In this document: in pieces, positions 1-8,508 of the stretch
Numbering within the stretch: the stretch's first letter is position 1
How the letters are laid out: every line of letters starts with the position of its first letter
Assembly (NCBI GenBank): GCA_964434105.1
Contig: CAYSTJ010000001.1
Location: 1 to 64,000, forward strand
From: CAYNST01 sp964434105
GTDB lineage: Bacteria > Pseudomonadota > Gammaproteobacteria > Pseudomonadales > Cellvibrionaceae
Direction of reading: 5' to 3'
DNA: 64,000 bases
Translations under genes and position numbers: made by a program
Notes under the pieces: model-generated
Seen by the model: the letters and a program-made list of their open reading frames with translations, nothing else
The model's database searches: none
Told to the model about the DNA's origin: nothing

Positions 1-33
1 AATAATCGCATTAAAAAAATACGTTTTACCCAT
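1..33 (-). CDS. Start of a possible gene running off the left edge
   Basis: An ATG on the minus strand at position 33 opens a frame that stays open for 11 codons to the window edge and reads MGKTYFFNAII. An AGGGG stretch lies about 7 bases upstream and could serve as ribosome binding site. Nothing can be said about function from so few codons; it could also be a chance start. Confidence 0.3.
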   Translation of the reverse strand, partial: MGKTYFFNAII

Positions 34-485
34 GAATAACCCCTGATTAATCAAACAGATCGCCGCCCGCAGCGCCGCGGCATGTCTATCCGCAACTGAC
101 AGATATCGCGGGATTTCCCCGGATTATATCGATTGAAGTGCCACCAGCGTATGGCATGGTACACAGTTTGTCCGGCCGGGCGTGTCGCGATGCCTCACGC
201 GACGCAATACGTGGCCGTGCGAAGTACGGCCATAGGCATTGTTAACCGGCTTGGCAGCACCATTTATAAAGATACCCTTTTGGCTTATAACGGCGGACTT
301 AGCGCAGCGGATGGAAACTGATATCCTTCGTCTATCCATTGACAGGTTGAAACGCTGAGGGGTACCGTCCGATGGTTCCGTCCAACCGCAGCGGACGGGT
401 AACGCGGAGCCTTGCCGACAAAACTGGTCCGTCAGATTCCACTCAGGGAAACCGATTTTCAAATCAGACTGTCAAGCGAGGCAGA
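34..485. other. Intergenic stretch without a recognised gene
   Basis: About 450 bases between the possible leftward gene at the window edge and the acetyltransferase gene. Open frames here on both strands are short, overlap each other and resemble nothing I know. The stretch presumably holds divergent promoters; I see no convincing operator, hairpin or RNA gene. Confidence 0.4.
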
Positions 486-1076
486 ATGCATACTGAACGC
501 GATAAAATGTTGAACGGTGAGCTTTATGACCCGCTTGATTCCGAGCTGATTCAGGCGCGCAACCGCGCGCGGGACCTTTGTCAGGACCTCAATGCCACCC
601 GTGAGATACAGCAGGATGAGCGCCGGCATATATTGCGCCAGCTATTTGGTGAGGGCGGCGATACAGTCTGGATGCAGCCGCCTTTCTACTGCGATTATGG
701 CGAGAACATCAGGCTCGGGGAACGCGTATTTTTCAATTTCAACTGCGTGGTACTTGATGTTGCGAGTGTCACAATCGGGGATTACACGCTCTTCGGTCCG
801 GCCGTCCAGATTTATACAGCGACGCACCCCTTTGAAGCGAATCTGCGTCGCAGTCAGGAGTCCGCAAAACCCATCGACATCGGCTCGGATGTATGGGTCG
901 GTGGTGGAGCGATTATTTGTCCGGGCGTACGCATTGGATCGCGCGCTGTGATTGGCGCCGGGAGTGTAGTGACGCGGGATATTCCCGACGACGTATTTGC
1001 CGCGGGCAATCCGTGTCGCGTTATCCGTAAGCTATTGGAGAATGACAATCTGCAGAAGTGCCAGGAACCCGAATAA
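486..1076 (+). CDS. Maltose/galactoside O-acetyltransferase family protein (hexapeptide repeat)
   Basis: A 196-residue cytoplasmic enzyme of the left-handed beta-helix acetyltransferase family (Maa, LacA, NodL), which moves an acetyl group from acetyl-CoA to a sugar hydroxyl. The N-terminal part (about residues 1-55) is the helical Mac domain, with MLNGELYDPLDSEL typical of the family. It is followed by hexapeptide turns such as IRLGER, VTIGDY, IDIGSDVWVGGG and VRIGSRAVIGAG. The catalytic histidine is H114 in TATHP. The frame is open further upstream, but the ATG at 486 follows a GCGAGGCAG ribosome-binding-like stretch and begins where family members begin. The acceptor sugar cannot be told. 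It is monocistronic, convergent with the phosphate-binding-like gene. Confidence 0.9.
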   Translation: MHTERDKMLNGELYDPLDSELIQARNRARDLCQDLNATREIQQDERRHILRQLFGEGGDTVWMQPPFYCDYGENIRLGERVFFNFNCVVLDVASVTIGDYTLFGPAVQIYTATHPFEANLRRSQESAKPIDIGSDVWVGGGAIICPGVRIGSRAVIGAGSVVTRDIPDDVFAAGNPCRVIRKLLENDNLQKCQEPE

Positions 1077-1234
1077 TACCGGCGCCGCCCCAGCCAGAAA
1101 GTGGCCGCACCGTCAGGCTCAGATCCTGTCTGCTGTTCCCGGCGCATAGCCGGCAAGGCTGGACAATGTCGGTCACCCAGGCATTGTTCGCCGGGACGGG
1201 ATTGCGTACTGCAGGCAAGCCTGCATGGTGGCCG

Positions 1235-1645
1235 TTAGAATTTGAACGCGACTTTAACCGCGTCTGTTACCGCGGCCGCGTCAATGTAGCCGATTGCGCC
1301 GGGGTCAGTCGCAATTCGGGCAAGCAGCTCATCGGTGGAGGCCATCTCCGCCGGCGGCGTTCCTTTACCGGTGAATACCAGCTTGGACCAGTACGCTCTA
1401 AGTTCAGCGGGGGTTTTGTCGAGCACCTTGTTTTCAAATTCGGCGCGCGATGCAACCGTGTCGGTCAGGTTAAGGGGCGTGACGGATCTGCCGTCGTCAA
1501 AACTCTTTTTTTTGCCGAGAAAAATGCGTTGAACCTCTTCCTTGTTAATAATATTGTTGTTACTCGGATGAACAATGACAACGGTCTCGGCCAAAGCGTG
1601 ACTCGCCACCAGCATGGCCGCTATAAAAAATGCAAAAACCTTCAT
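1235..1645 (-). CDS. Short phosphate ABC transporter substrate-binding-like protein
   Basis: A 136-residue exported protein. Residues 1-19 form a clear signal peptide ending HALA, and the mature part has the type-2 periplasmic binding fold signature of the PstS-like family: VIVHPSNN near the start, then EVQRIFLGKK, and DPGAIGYID near the C-terminus. At 136 residues it is about half the length of true PstS proteins; short stand-alone forms are common in marine gammaproteobacteria and usually sit beside a porin gene, as here. The gene starts 15 bases downstream of the porin stop codon and has its own AAGGTG ribosome binding site. A role in phosphate or other oxyanion capture is inferred, not shown. 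Confidence 0.8.
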   Translation of the reverse strand: MKVFAFFIAAMLVASHALAETVVIVHPSNNNIINKEEVQRIFLGKKKSFDDGRSVTPLNLTDTVASRAEFENKVLDKTPAELRAYWSKLVFTGKGTPPAEMASTDELLARIATDPGAIGYIDAAAVTDAVKVAFKF

Positions 1646-1660
1646 GGTGTCACCTTTTGT

Positions 1661-2818
1661 TTAAAAGACTACATCAGCGCCGAAACGCAGGAGGTTGGAT
1701 GTTTCGCCAGTAACGTCTTCCTGCTGGGTAAACGATATTTTCAGGGCAATGCCGGCACTGGCATCATAGCGAACGCCCAGTGTCGTTAATTTGATACTGT
1801 CTTCCGACGCGGCCACTGCACCGTTTAAAATCTGCATGACAGTGCCCATATCTGGAATCGGTACGCCGCCCACACCGGCTGGCAGATTGTCGACAATTCG
1901 TCTGTTGCCGTCCGATTTCAGTTCTGAATAGGTGACATGCGGTGTGAGGGATCCAAAACGGTAACCAGCGGTGACATACCACGCCTCTGTCTCGGGCGTC
2001 AGGCTGTCTTCAACCTTGTATTTCATGGTTTCTGCATCCAGCAGATAACCGTTATGATCAATGCCCATTGCGAGTCCGAAAAACTGTCCACGGTCTTCAT
2101 CGATCCGGATGGATGATTGGGTGCCGCTGACATCTGTCGATGTCATGTCTCCCGCTGCACCAAGCATCGCAATCAATGCATCGGTCTCGGCAATGTCGAT
2201 CGTGGCTTTTGACGAGATATAATTCGCTCTCAATGTCAGCCAGTCCCGGGTCAGGGTCCAGGCGCCGCCGAATAGATTCTGCAATTCCCCCGGGAGATCA
2301 TTCATTATGTCGCCTGTCAGCTGTCCGAAAACAATTTGCAGTGAGGAGTCCCAGCTTCCGATGGTGTTATCGCTGAGAAGCGACACGCCATCGTAACCCG
2401 CTAGCTGCAGGCTATATACGGTCTGTGGGACTTCTATCCAATTGTAGGCATAGTGAACATCCATAAAATCTGAAAAACGAAAGAAGGGAATACGCATGCG
2501 ACCGGCGCTCAGTCTGAGTGTGTCGGTAAGCTGGTGGCTGAGATAGGCCCACTCAATCCGCGGCTCATACTCACTCTCGCCGCGGGCAAGCAGCTGCATG
2601 GTCGCGGTCGTGCGCGCGCTCAGGGTCGCTTCAGCCTGTAGCGCTATTAGCGAATCTTCCTGAAAATTCAGTTCGTCGTTGTAGTTGTAGAGTGTTTCGT
2701 CTGACGCCAAGGTCGTACCGCCAACGATGGACGCGAAGCCGCGAAACTTGATTTCGGCAGCCGCTGTGACGTTTGAGAGCAACGCTAGGGTTATGACGGC
2801 GCTGAGACGTTTTATCAT
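1661..2818 (-). CDS. Outer-membrane porin-like beta-barrel protein
   Basis: A 385-residue protein with a signal peptide (about residues 1-20, ending in TAAA) and a body of alternating aromatic and polar beta strands, ending in phenylalanine (RFGADVVF) as outer-membrane barrels do. The pattern of long strands with short turns, together with the segment LRLSAGRMRIPFFRFSDF, matches the trimeric-porin-like proteins of Shewanella and relatives (DcaP/phosphate-selective type). It lies directly upstream of the small phosphate-binding-like gene on the same strand, so the two probably form an operon for uptake of one solute. GAGG eight bases before the ATG supports the start. The solute is unknown. 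Confidence 0.8.
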   Translation of the reverse strand: MIKRLSAVITLALLSNVTAAAEIKFRGFASIVGGTTLASDETLYNYNDELNFQEDSLIALQAEATLSARTTATMQLLARGESEYEPRIEWAYLSHQLTDTLRLSAGRMRIPFFRFSDFMDVHYAYNWIEVPQTVYSLQLAGYDGVSLLSDNTIGSWDSSLQIVFGQLTGDIMNDLPGELQNLFGGAWTLTRDWLTLRANYISSKATIDIAETDALIAMLGAAGDMTSTDVSGTQSSIRIDEDRGQFFGLAMGIDHNGYLLDAETMKYKVEDSLTPETEAWYVTAGYRFGSLTPHVTYSELKSDGNRRIVDNLPAGVGGVPIPDMGTVMQILNGAVAASEDSIKLTTLGVRYDASAGIALKISFTQQEDVTGETSNLLRFGADVVF

Positions 2819-3473
2819 GGTAGCCTCTTGTTGTGGTGATGTATGAAAACCGTAAGAAGCTGGATCCGGGGATGCATGACGCTGACAGGAAAAGCTTGAT
2901 TATGCCTGGCAAGATTTGCCATTGTGGAACCGACTGATTGGCGACCGGCGGTGCCCGCTCGCTTTTAAAACTGAGTATAGTCAGAAATTGACCGTTGTCA
3001 CGCCAGGGTTTGTGGGAAAAGGCAGAGGGCCGCGTGGGCCTGCCATCGCTGTTTCGACCAGGTCCCGATCGGCATCCAGCGCGATGGGCGACCGCGCCGC
3101 TGGCTGCGGAGCGTCTGGCGCGGCGGTGTGAGCCAGTTCCGAATCGATAAAGTCTCTGGTACTATATGCCGAATACTACTTGTTTCACTTCCTTGAGCCG
3201 TTTATTCTTCCTGCGCCTCAGGAGCAGTCCGTCGCCTGGTCGCCAATTCAATAAATACAGGACGGGCGGCAACTTCCGCCATTCTCGTTGCGTCTCCTGG
3301 AGGTCGGAATATCGCGCCATGAATATGACGCCAACAAATGCGCCCTGACGGCGGTGTTTACGCGTCCTGAAGGCGACTCCGGGGGCTGACGATCATGCCG
3401 GTGGGAGGTTGAATTGTCCCGGCCAATGCTGATCTGGTCCGGGTGTCCCTAGTCCAAGCAGATGATAACAATA
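2819..3473. other. Long intergenic region between divergent genes
   Basis: About 650 bases between the leftward porin gene and the rightward GPH transporter gene. Small open frames occur but none has a good ribosome binding site or recognisable sequence. A short GGCGG/CCGCC stem lies near 3265. Promoters for both operons must lie here. I could not recognise a CRP, LacI or GntR operator. Confidence 0.4.
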
Positions 3474-4940
3474 ATGTCCCAAGCTACAGAAAGACTCTCA
3501 ATTACCGAAAAAGTAGGCTATAGCCTCGGCGATCTGGCCGCGAACCTGATTTTCCAGACGCTGATGACCTTCATTGCCTTCTTCTACACCGATGTTTACG
3601 GCATCCCGGCTGGCCCGGCGTCCACCATTATCTTTGTTGGCGGCATGCTGGGCGCGTTTTTCAACCCGGTAATGGGTCTGATCGCAGACCGCACCCGTAC
3701 CCGGTGGGGCAAATTCCGCCCCTGGATTCTGTGGACTTCCGTACCGTTTGGTGTCATAGCGCTACTGGCCTTCAGTACACCCGACCTGAGTCCTGATGGC
3801 AAGCTGATCTATGCCTTTATTACCTATGTGCTTCTTGTCATTATCTATTCGGCCAATAACCTGCCGTATTCAGCACTCAGCGGTGTGCTGACCGGCAATA
3901 TGCAAGAGCGCAACAGTCTATCTTCCTACCGGTTTGTGGCGGTGATGGTGGCGCAGTTCATTATTCAGGTGCTGCTTCTGCCTCTGGTGCTGATTCTCGG
4001 TGACGGCGACCGGGCCGAAGGTTTCAAGAGCGCCATGACCATTTTTTCGCTGGTCGGGGTGGTATTCTTTATTATTACCTTTCTGACCACCAGGGAGCGC
4101 ATTGTGCCCCACGCCGGGCAGACGTCCAGCGTTATGGACGATCTGAAGGATCTGGTGCGCAATCGTCCCTGGTTAATCATGCTGCTGGTAACCATACTGG
4201 TGTTTGTCACGCTGGCACTGAAAGGTGGCACTTATATTTACTATTTCCAGTACTATCTGAGCGAGCCGCACCTGGCAACCTTTCTCGACGACATCGGATT
4301 TAACGGCTTTATGCGCGGTCTGAATGCTACCCTGACCAGTATGGGGCTTACGGAATTCCGGTGGCCCGAAGATGCGCCCACCTCCGCCTTCAGTCTGTTC
4401 AATGCCGGTGGCATTATATTCATGATTGTCGGTATCGGCTTCTCAAAAGGGTTTGCCAACCGCTTTGGCAAGCGCAACGTCTTCGGTGGCGCCTTACTGC
4501 TGTCTACGGTATTTGTACTGGCCTTTTTCTTCTTTCCGCCGGATTCTATCGGTATCGTGTTTGTGTCGCAGATACTGCATGGCTTTTTTTATGGCATTAC
4601 TATTCCGCTGTTATGGGCCATGATCGCCGATGTGGCGGATTATTCCGAATGGAAAAACAATCGTCGTGCAACGGCCATTATTTTTTCAGCGATGATATTC
4701 GGGCTGAAAACCGGTCTTAGTGTGGGCGGCGCGCTGGTAGCGGGTATTCTCGCGCTGTATGGTTATGATGCACTGTCCAGCGGCCAGTCTCCCGATACGG
4801 TGACCGGCATCCGGCTGTCCGTCAGTCTATACTCGGCATTGCCATTTTTCGTCGCCGTCGCGTTGCTGTTTTTTTATGAGATCAATCGGACGATGGAGTC
4901 ACGCATCGAGCGGGAATTACATCAACGTCGCGACATCTAA
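3474..4940 (+). CDS. GPH-family sugar:cation symporter (glycoside-pentoside-hexuronide)
   Basis: A 488-residue inner-membrane protein with about 12 hydrophobic helices and the GPH signatures: SLGDLAANLIFQ at the start, GAFFNPVMGLIADRTRTRWGKFRPW after helix 2, and WAMIADVADYSEWKNNRRATA in the second half. The family (MelB, XynP, XylP) imports oligosaccharides or pentosides with sodium or protons. Together with the intracellular GH43 gene 51 bases downstream it suggests import of xylo- or arabino-oligosaccharides that are cleaved inside the cell. Two ATGs are possible, 3462 and 3474; the second (MSQATERLSITEKV) is at the usual distance from the first conserved helix. The substrate is inferred from context. 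Confidence 0.9.
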   Translation: MSQATERLSITEKVGYSLGDLAANLIFQTLMTFIAFFYTDVYGIPAGPASTIIFVGGMLGAFFNPVMGLIADRTRTRWGKFRPWILWTSVPFGVIALLAFSTPDLSPDGKLIYAFITYVLLVIIYSANNLPYSALSGVLTGNMQERNSLSSYRFVAVMVAQFIIQVLLLPLVLILGDGDRAEGFKSAMTIFSLVGVVFFIITFLTTRERIVPHAGQTSSVMDDLKDLVRNRPWLIMLLVTILVFVTLALKGGTYIYYFQYYLSEPHLATFLDDIGFNGFMRGLNATLTSMGLTEFRWPEDAPTSAFSLFNAGGIIFMIVGIGFSKGFANRFGKRNVFGGALLLSTVFVLAFFFFPPDSIGIVFVSQILHGFFYGITIPLLWAMIADVADYSEWKNNRRATAIIFSAMIFGLKTGLSVGGALVAGILALYGYDALSSGQSPDTVTGIRLSVSLYSALPFFVAVALLFFYEINRTMESRIERELHQRRDI

Positions 4941-4947
4941 CTGTGCT

Positions 4948-4975
4948 GTAACTATGAAGCGCATGCTGTAACTAT
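4948..4975. repeat. Two GTAACTAT copies 20 bases apart, like the end of the MITE at 36419
   Basis: The octamer GTAACTAT occurs at 4948-4955 and again at 4968-4975, separated by a spacer containing AGCGCATG. The left end of the 235-bp MITE at 36419 has the same design (GTAACTGT at 20-base spacing with AGCGCGTG between). This may be a relic of one end of the same element family in the short gap between transporter and GH43. No matching right end is visible. Confidence 0.4.
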
Positions 4976-4991
4976 CAAAAGGTGAATACTC

Positions 4992-6008
4992 ATGGCAGAT
5001 GAAAACGATAATATCGATTACGAAGCTTTGAAGCAAAAGGCGATATCCCAGCCGCTGGTGGAGCATATTTACACCGCGGACCCGTCCGCGCACGTGTTTG
5101 ACGGCAAGATCTATATCTATCCATCGCACGATATAGATGCCGGCATCCCGTTCAATGATAACGGCGATCATTTCGGCATGGAGGATTACCACGTGCTCTC
5201 CCTCGACAGCCCCGACAGCGAGGCAGTGGATCACGGCGTGGCGCTGCATGTGCGGGACGTACCCTGGGCTGAACGGCAGATGTGGGCACCGGATGCGGCC
5301 TGCAAAAACGGCAAGTATTACTTTTATTTTCCGGCCAAGCGCAGTGACGGCATTTTTCAGATAGGCGTAGCCATCGGCGATTCGCCGACGGGTCCTTTCA
5401 AGCCGCAACCGGAAGCAATCAAAGGCAGCTACTCCATCGACCCGGCGGTTTTTGCGGATGATGACGGCGCCTACTATATGTATTTTGGCGGTATCTGGGG
5501 CGGACAGTTACAGAAGTACCGCGGCAATATTTATGATGATGCCCATGAAGAGCCGGCTGACGGCGAACACGCGCTGGGGCCGATTGTCGCCCGCCTGTCC
5601 GACGACATGACCGAGTTCGCTGAAACGCCGCGTGAAATTCTCATTCTGGATGAAAATGGACAGCCGCTGCTGGCTGGCGATCACGACCGCCGCTTTTTTG
5701 AAGCCGCGTGGATGCATAAATACAACGGTACTTACTATTTCTCCTACTCTACCGGCGATACGCATTTTATCTGTTATGCGACCGGCGATAACCCCTACGG
5801 GCCGTTCACCTACCGCGGGCCCATATTGACACCGGTAATCGGCTGGACGACCCATCATTCCATTTGTGAGTTCCAGGGCAAGTGGTATCTGTTCTACCAC
5901 GATTCCATCCTGTCCAGAGGCGTTACGCACTTGCGCTCTGTCAAGATGGCCGAAATCACCTACGACGCTGACGGTGCAATCCGGACGCTCGCCCCCTACA
6001 AGGACTAG
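4992..6008 (+). CDS. GH43 glycoside hydrolase (intracellular beta-xylosidase / arabinofuranosidase type)
   Basis: A 338-residue five-bladed beta-propeller enzyme with no signal peptide, so cytoplasmic. The three acidic residues of family GH43 are visible: the general base D30 in ADPSAHVFDGKIY, the pKa-modulating D150 in SIDPAVFADDDG, and the general acid E237 in FFEAAWMHKYNG. The family acts on beta-xylosides and alpha-L-arabinofuranosides by inversion; which one cannot be told from sequence alone. The start has an AAGGTG ribosome binding site eight bases upstream. It is the second gene of the transporter, GH43 and oxidoreductase operon and probably cleaves the short oligosaccharides brought in by the GPH symporter. 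Confidence 0.92.
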   Translation: MADENDNIDYEALKQKAISQPLVEHIYTADPSAHVFDGKIYIYPSHDIDAGIPFNDNGDHFGMEDYHVLSLDSPDSEAVDHGVALHVRDVPWAERQMWAPDAACKNGKYYFYFPAKRSDGIFQIGVAIGDSPTGPFKPQPEAIKGSYSIDPAVFADDDGAYYMYFGGIWGGQLQKYRGNIYDDAHEEPADGEHALGPIVARLSDDMTEFAETPREILILDENGQPLLAGDHDRRFFEAAWMHKYNGTYYFSYSTGDTHFICYATGDNPYGPFTYRGPILTPVIGWTTHHSICEFQGKWYLFYHDSILSRGVTHLRSVKMAEITYDADGAIRTLAPYKD

Positions 6009-6091
6009 ATCGACCCCACCGGTCGACTCCAGACCAGTTCTCCGTTGCAGCGTAGTATGCTGCAACGGACATTTGACCGGAGAATTTTATA

Positions 6092-7087
6092 ATGACAACG
6101 CGACGGCTGCGATGGGGTATTATCGGCACGGCAAAAATAGCCCGCGAATTTCTCGTTCCCGCAATTCGCTTATCGCCTTACGCGGAGGTAATGGCAGTGG
6201 CATCCCGGGATGGTGCGCAGGCCCGGCGTTATGCCGACCAGTGCGACATACCCCGCTGTTACGGCAGTTACCAGGATTTACTGAACGACCCCGATATCGA
6301 CGCGGTCTATGTGCCGCTGCCCAACGATATGCACGTCTCCCTGAGCCTGCAGGCGATTGCCGCCGGCAAGCACGTGTTGTGCGAAAAGCCATTGGGGCTG
6401 AATGCAAAGGATATACAGCCGCTGCTGGCCGCCGCAGAGGCCCGGCCCGAGCTGGTTGTTATGGAAGCCTTTATGTACCGGTATCATCCACAATGGGTTC
6501 GGGTGAAGCGACTGGTTGACGAGGGCGTTCTGGGTCAGATTAATGCGGTAGAAGCGTGTTTTACCTATTTCAACGATGAGCCGGACAATGTCCGTAATAA
6601 TCCCGACCTGGGCGGTGGCGGGATGCTGGACATCGGCTGCTATTGTGTCTCCGTCGCGCGCTGGATCTTTGACCGCGAACCGCGTCGTGTGAGCGGCCAG
6701 CTCGACATGGACCCAGCCTTTGGTGTCGATCGCCATGCCAGCGGTCTGCTGGATTTTGCGCCGGGTATGGCAACATTCTTCTGTTCCACCCAAAGCTACA
6801 ATTCCCAGCAGGTAAAAATTACCGGAACACGCGGTCAGCTGGTAGTCGAAAATCCGTTTTTCGCCCGGCGTGACACCCCGTCAAGATTGCTGCTGTCAGG
6901 CGAGACAGATGACATTATTGTCATTGGCGAACCCAATCAATACCTTGAACAAATCAATGCTTTTTCGCTGGCAGCACTTGAAGGCCGTCCAGCGCCCACG
7001 CCATTGTCTGACGCGCTCGGCAATATGCGGGCAGTGGACGGCATATTCGCTGCTGCGACCCTTGGTCGATGGGTTGAACTGGACTGA
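6092..7087 (+). CDS. Gfo/Idh/MocA-family oxidoreductase (possible pentose 1-dehydrogenase)
   Basis: A 331-residue NAD(P)-dependent dehydrogenase. The N-terminal Rossmann domain shows RWGIIGTAKIA (residues 7-17) and the family hallmark CEKP (E98, K99, P100), where the lysine is catalytic. The C-terminal half has the alpha/beta substrate domain with GGGMLDIGCYCVS. The RWGIIGTAKIA version of the motif is common in D-xylose 1-dehydrogenases and dihydrodiol dehydrogenases of this family, so oxidation of the pentose released by the neighbouring GH43 is a reasonable inference. It is the third gene of the operon, 83 bases after GH43, with a GGAG site before the ATG. Confidence 0.85.
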   Translation: MTTRRLRWGIIGTAKIAREFLVPAIRLSPYAEVMAVASRDGAQARRYADQCDIPRCYGSYQDLLNDPDIDAVYVPLPNDMHVSLSLQAIAAGKHVLCEKPLGLNAKDIQPLLAAAEARPELVVMEAFMYRYHPQWVRVKRLVDEGVLGQINAVEACFTYFNDEPDNVRNNPDLGGGGMLDIGCYCVSVARWIFDREPRRVSGQLDMDPAFGVDRHASGLLDFAPGMATFFCSTQSYNSQQVKITGTRGQLVVENPFFARRDTPSRLLLSGETDDIIVIGEPNQYLEQINAFSLAALEGRPAPTPLSDALGNMRAVDGIFAAATLGRWVELD

Positions 7088-7176
7088 TTGGGGTGGCGGA
7101 ATCGGCCCGCGCTGCGCTACTGCCACGGAGCCAGCGCAGGCCGACGGCAATAGTTTCGCGCGTGAGCTTTCATTGT

Positions 7177-7197
7177 GGGGGCGCAAACTGCGCCCCC
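7177..7197. terminator. GC-rich hairpin between convergent genes
   Basis: GGGGGCGCA and TGCGCCCCC form a perfect 9-bp stem with a 3-base loop, placed between the 3' ends of the oxidoreductase gene and the convergent esterase gene. No strong U run follows on either strand, so termination is likely but not certain. Confidence 0.6.
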
Positions 7198-7206
7198 TGA
7201 AATGCC

Positions 7207-8202
7207 TTATGGTAAAACAAACTGTCGCATAAAGTTCCAGCCGATCGAAGCATCGGCGGGCGAGTGGCCAATATTATTGGTACACAGGCCCACCTCCACA
7301 CCATCTGAACATTGCGTACTGATCGCGCACTGCTCCTGCTGTGCGGTCTGGCCGGTACAGCCGTTCTTTTCCTTCCAGACGTCATTGGTGTCTACCGCAC
7401 CCAGAAAGTTTATGCAGACGCCGGTCAAACAGTCCTGGCCTCCGTTATAGACCACCAGATTGTCATTGGTGGCCCGCTGGCTGAGAAGCGGGACGGCGCG
7501 CGACGGGTTACACTGATTCACATTTTCCTGTAGCAGGTCAAAAGCTTCCGGTGCAAAGGCAGCAAAAACATCCGCCGCATGACAGGCAAGATAGTGAGTC
7601 ATGCCGCCGCCCATGGAGAATCCGGTCGCGTAAACGCGGCTTTCATCAATATTGGCTATGCTTTTGACATCTTCAACAATTGCTTTGGCGAACGCGACAT
7701 CATCGATTGAGTTATCACTGGTGCAGCATGGCCCCACATTCCATGCGCCGCCTATACTGCCCGCAGCGCCGGTCGGGGCGACAAGAATGAAGCCTTCCGC
7801 ATCGGCAATGTCGCGATAGCCGGTAGCATTGATCTCCTGGCCGCCACTTCCGCCCAGTCCATGAAAGCGTAAAACCAGCGGTACTCTTTCGCTTGTGGGA
7901 TAACTGGCCGGGACATAAAGGTTGTAGCTCCGAGTTCTGCCATCTACGTTGATTTGCCGCTGACCACTGGATGGTCGGGTGTCAATCAAGCTTCCCGAAG
8001 AGGAGCTCGAACTGGAGGACGACGAACTGGAAGAAGATGAGGAGGAGCTGGAACTGCTCGACGAGGAGCTGCTGCTGGATGAACTGCTGGAGCCAGGTGG
8101 ATCTGACTGTCCGCCGCAGCTGGCCAGAGCCAGTGCAAATGCAAGCGTCGCACACTTGAAGCCCGCACGAGGACGGTGAATCGTTTTTAGGAGTGAGCTC
8201 AT
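7207..8202 (-). CDS. CE1-type esterase lipoprotein (feruloyl/acetyl esterase, PHB-depolymerase-like)
   Basis: A 331-residue secreted lipoprotein. The signal peptide ends in the lipobox ALASC with the lipidated C29, followed by a run of about 30 serines and an alpha/beta-hydrolase domain. The nucleophile is S196 in GFSMGGG, the oxyanion segment is FHGLGGSGGQEINATG, and a histidine near the C-terminus (NNIGHSP) can complete the triad. The family (CE1, LpqC) removes ferulate or acetate from xylan; which one is not determinable. The serine run uses mixed TCN and AGY codons, so it is kept at the protein level rather than by a simple DNA repeat. It sits tail to tail with the GH43 operon. Confidence 0.85.
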   Translation of the reverse strand: MSSLLKTIHRPRAGFKCATLAFALALASCGGQSDPPGSSSSSSSSSSSSSSSSSSSSSSSSSSSSSSSSGSLIDTRPSSGQRQINVDGRTRSYNLYVPASYPTSERVPLVLRFHGLGGSGGQEINATGYRDIADAEGFILVAPTGAAGSIGGAWNVGPCCTSDNSIDDVAFAKAIVEDVKSIANIDESRVYATGFSMGGGMTHYLACHAADVFAAFAPEAFDLLQENVNQCNPSRAVPLLSQRATNDNLVVYNGGQDCLTGVCINFLGAVDTNDVWKEKNGCTGQTAQQEQCAISTQCSDGVEVGLCTNNIGHSPADASIGWNFMRQFVLP

Positions 8203-8508
8203 ATATGCCTACCTGAATTGATTAAGGTGAAATTGTCGGGACGAGATACAACTCAATCGCCCGTAACCACTCCCGGCCGTAGCGTACCGGTTGAGATTTT
8301 CTGAGACTTATAGATTCAATGATATGAAGAAACTGTGAGAAACCCGTGAGTTTCTTTCCTGAATAAGAACCAGAGCTGCAAAATGAGACATATGCCGCGT
8401 TTGGATGGTGCGACAGGGCAATTCATGCATTCGTGTAATTAGGTTTGTAAAAAGTGGTCTGTCGGATATACCATCGACACCTCGGTTTTACCGCTATGGG
8501 CAAACAGC
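8203..8508. other. Divergent promoter region between esterase and histidine kinase
   Basis: About 300 bases between the leftward esterase gene and the rightward sensor kinase gene. AT-rich compared with its surroundings. A small GAAAC/GTTTC stem is visible near 8338-8356. No gene is seen; the promoters of both flanking units should be here. Confidence 0.4.

Noticed and set aside
1058..1789. Long plus-strand frame of 243 codons
   Set aside because: It lies opposite the phosphate-binding-like gene and the porin end, both of which have signal peptides, ribosome binding sites and family motifs; this frame has none.
5866..6519. 217-codon frame crossing the GH43/oxidoreductase junction
   Set aside because: It is out of frame with two well-supported genes and lacks any motif.
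7971..8179. Open frames antisense to the serine linker encoding acidic Glu/Asp/Leu-rich peptides
   Set aside because: They are the complement of the poly-Ser codons of the esterase gene; the same happens at 59487-59734 and 61146-61574.
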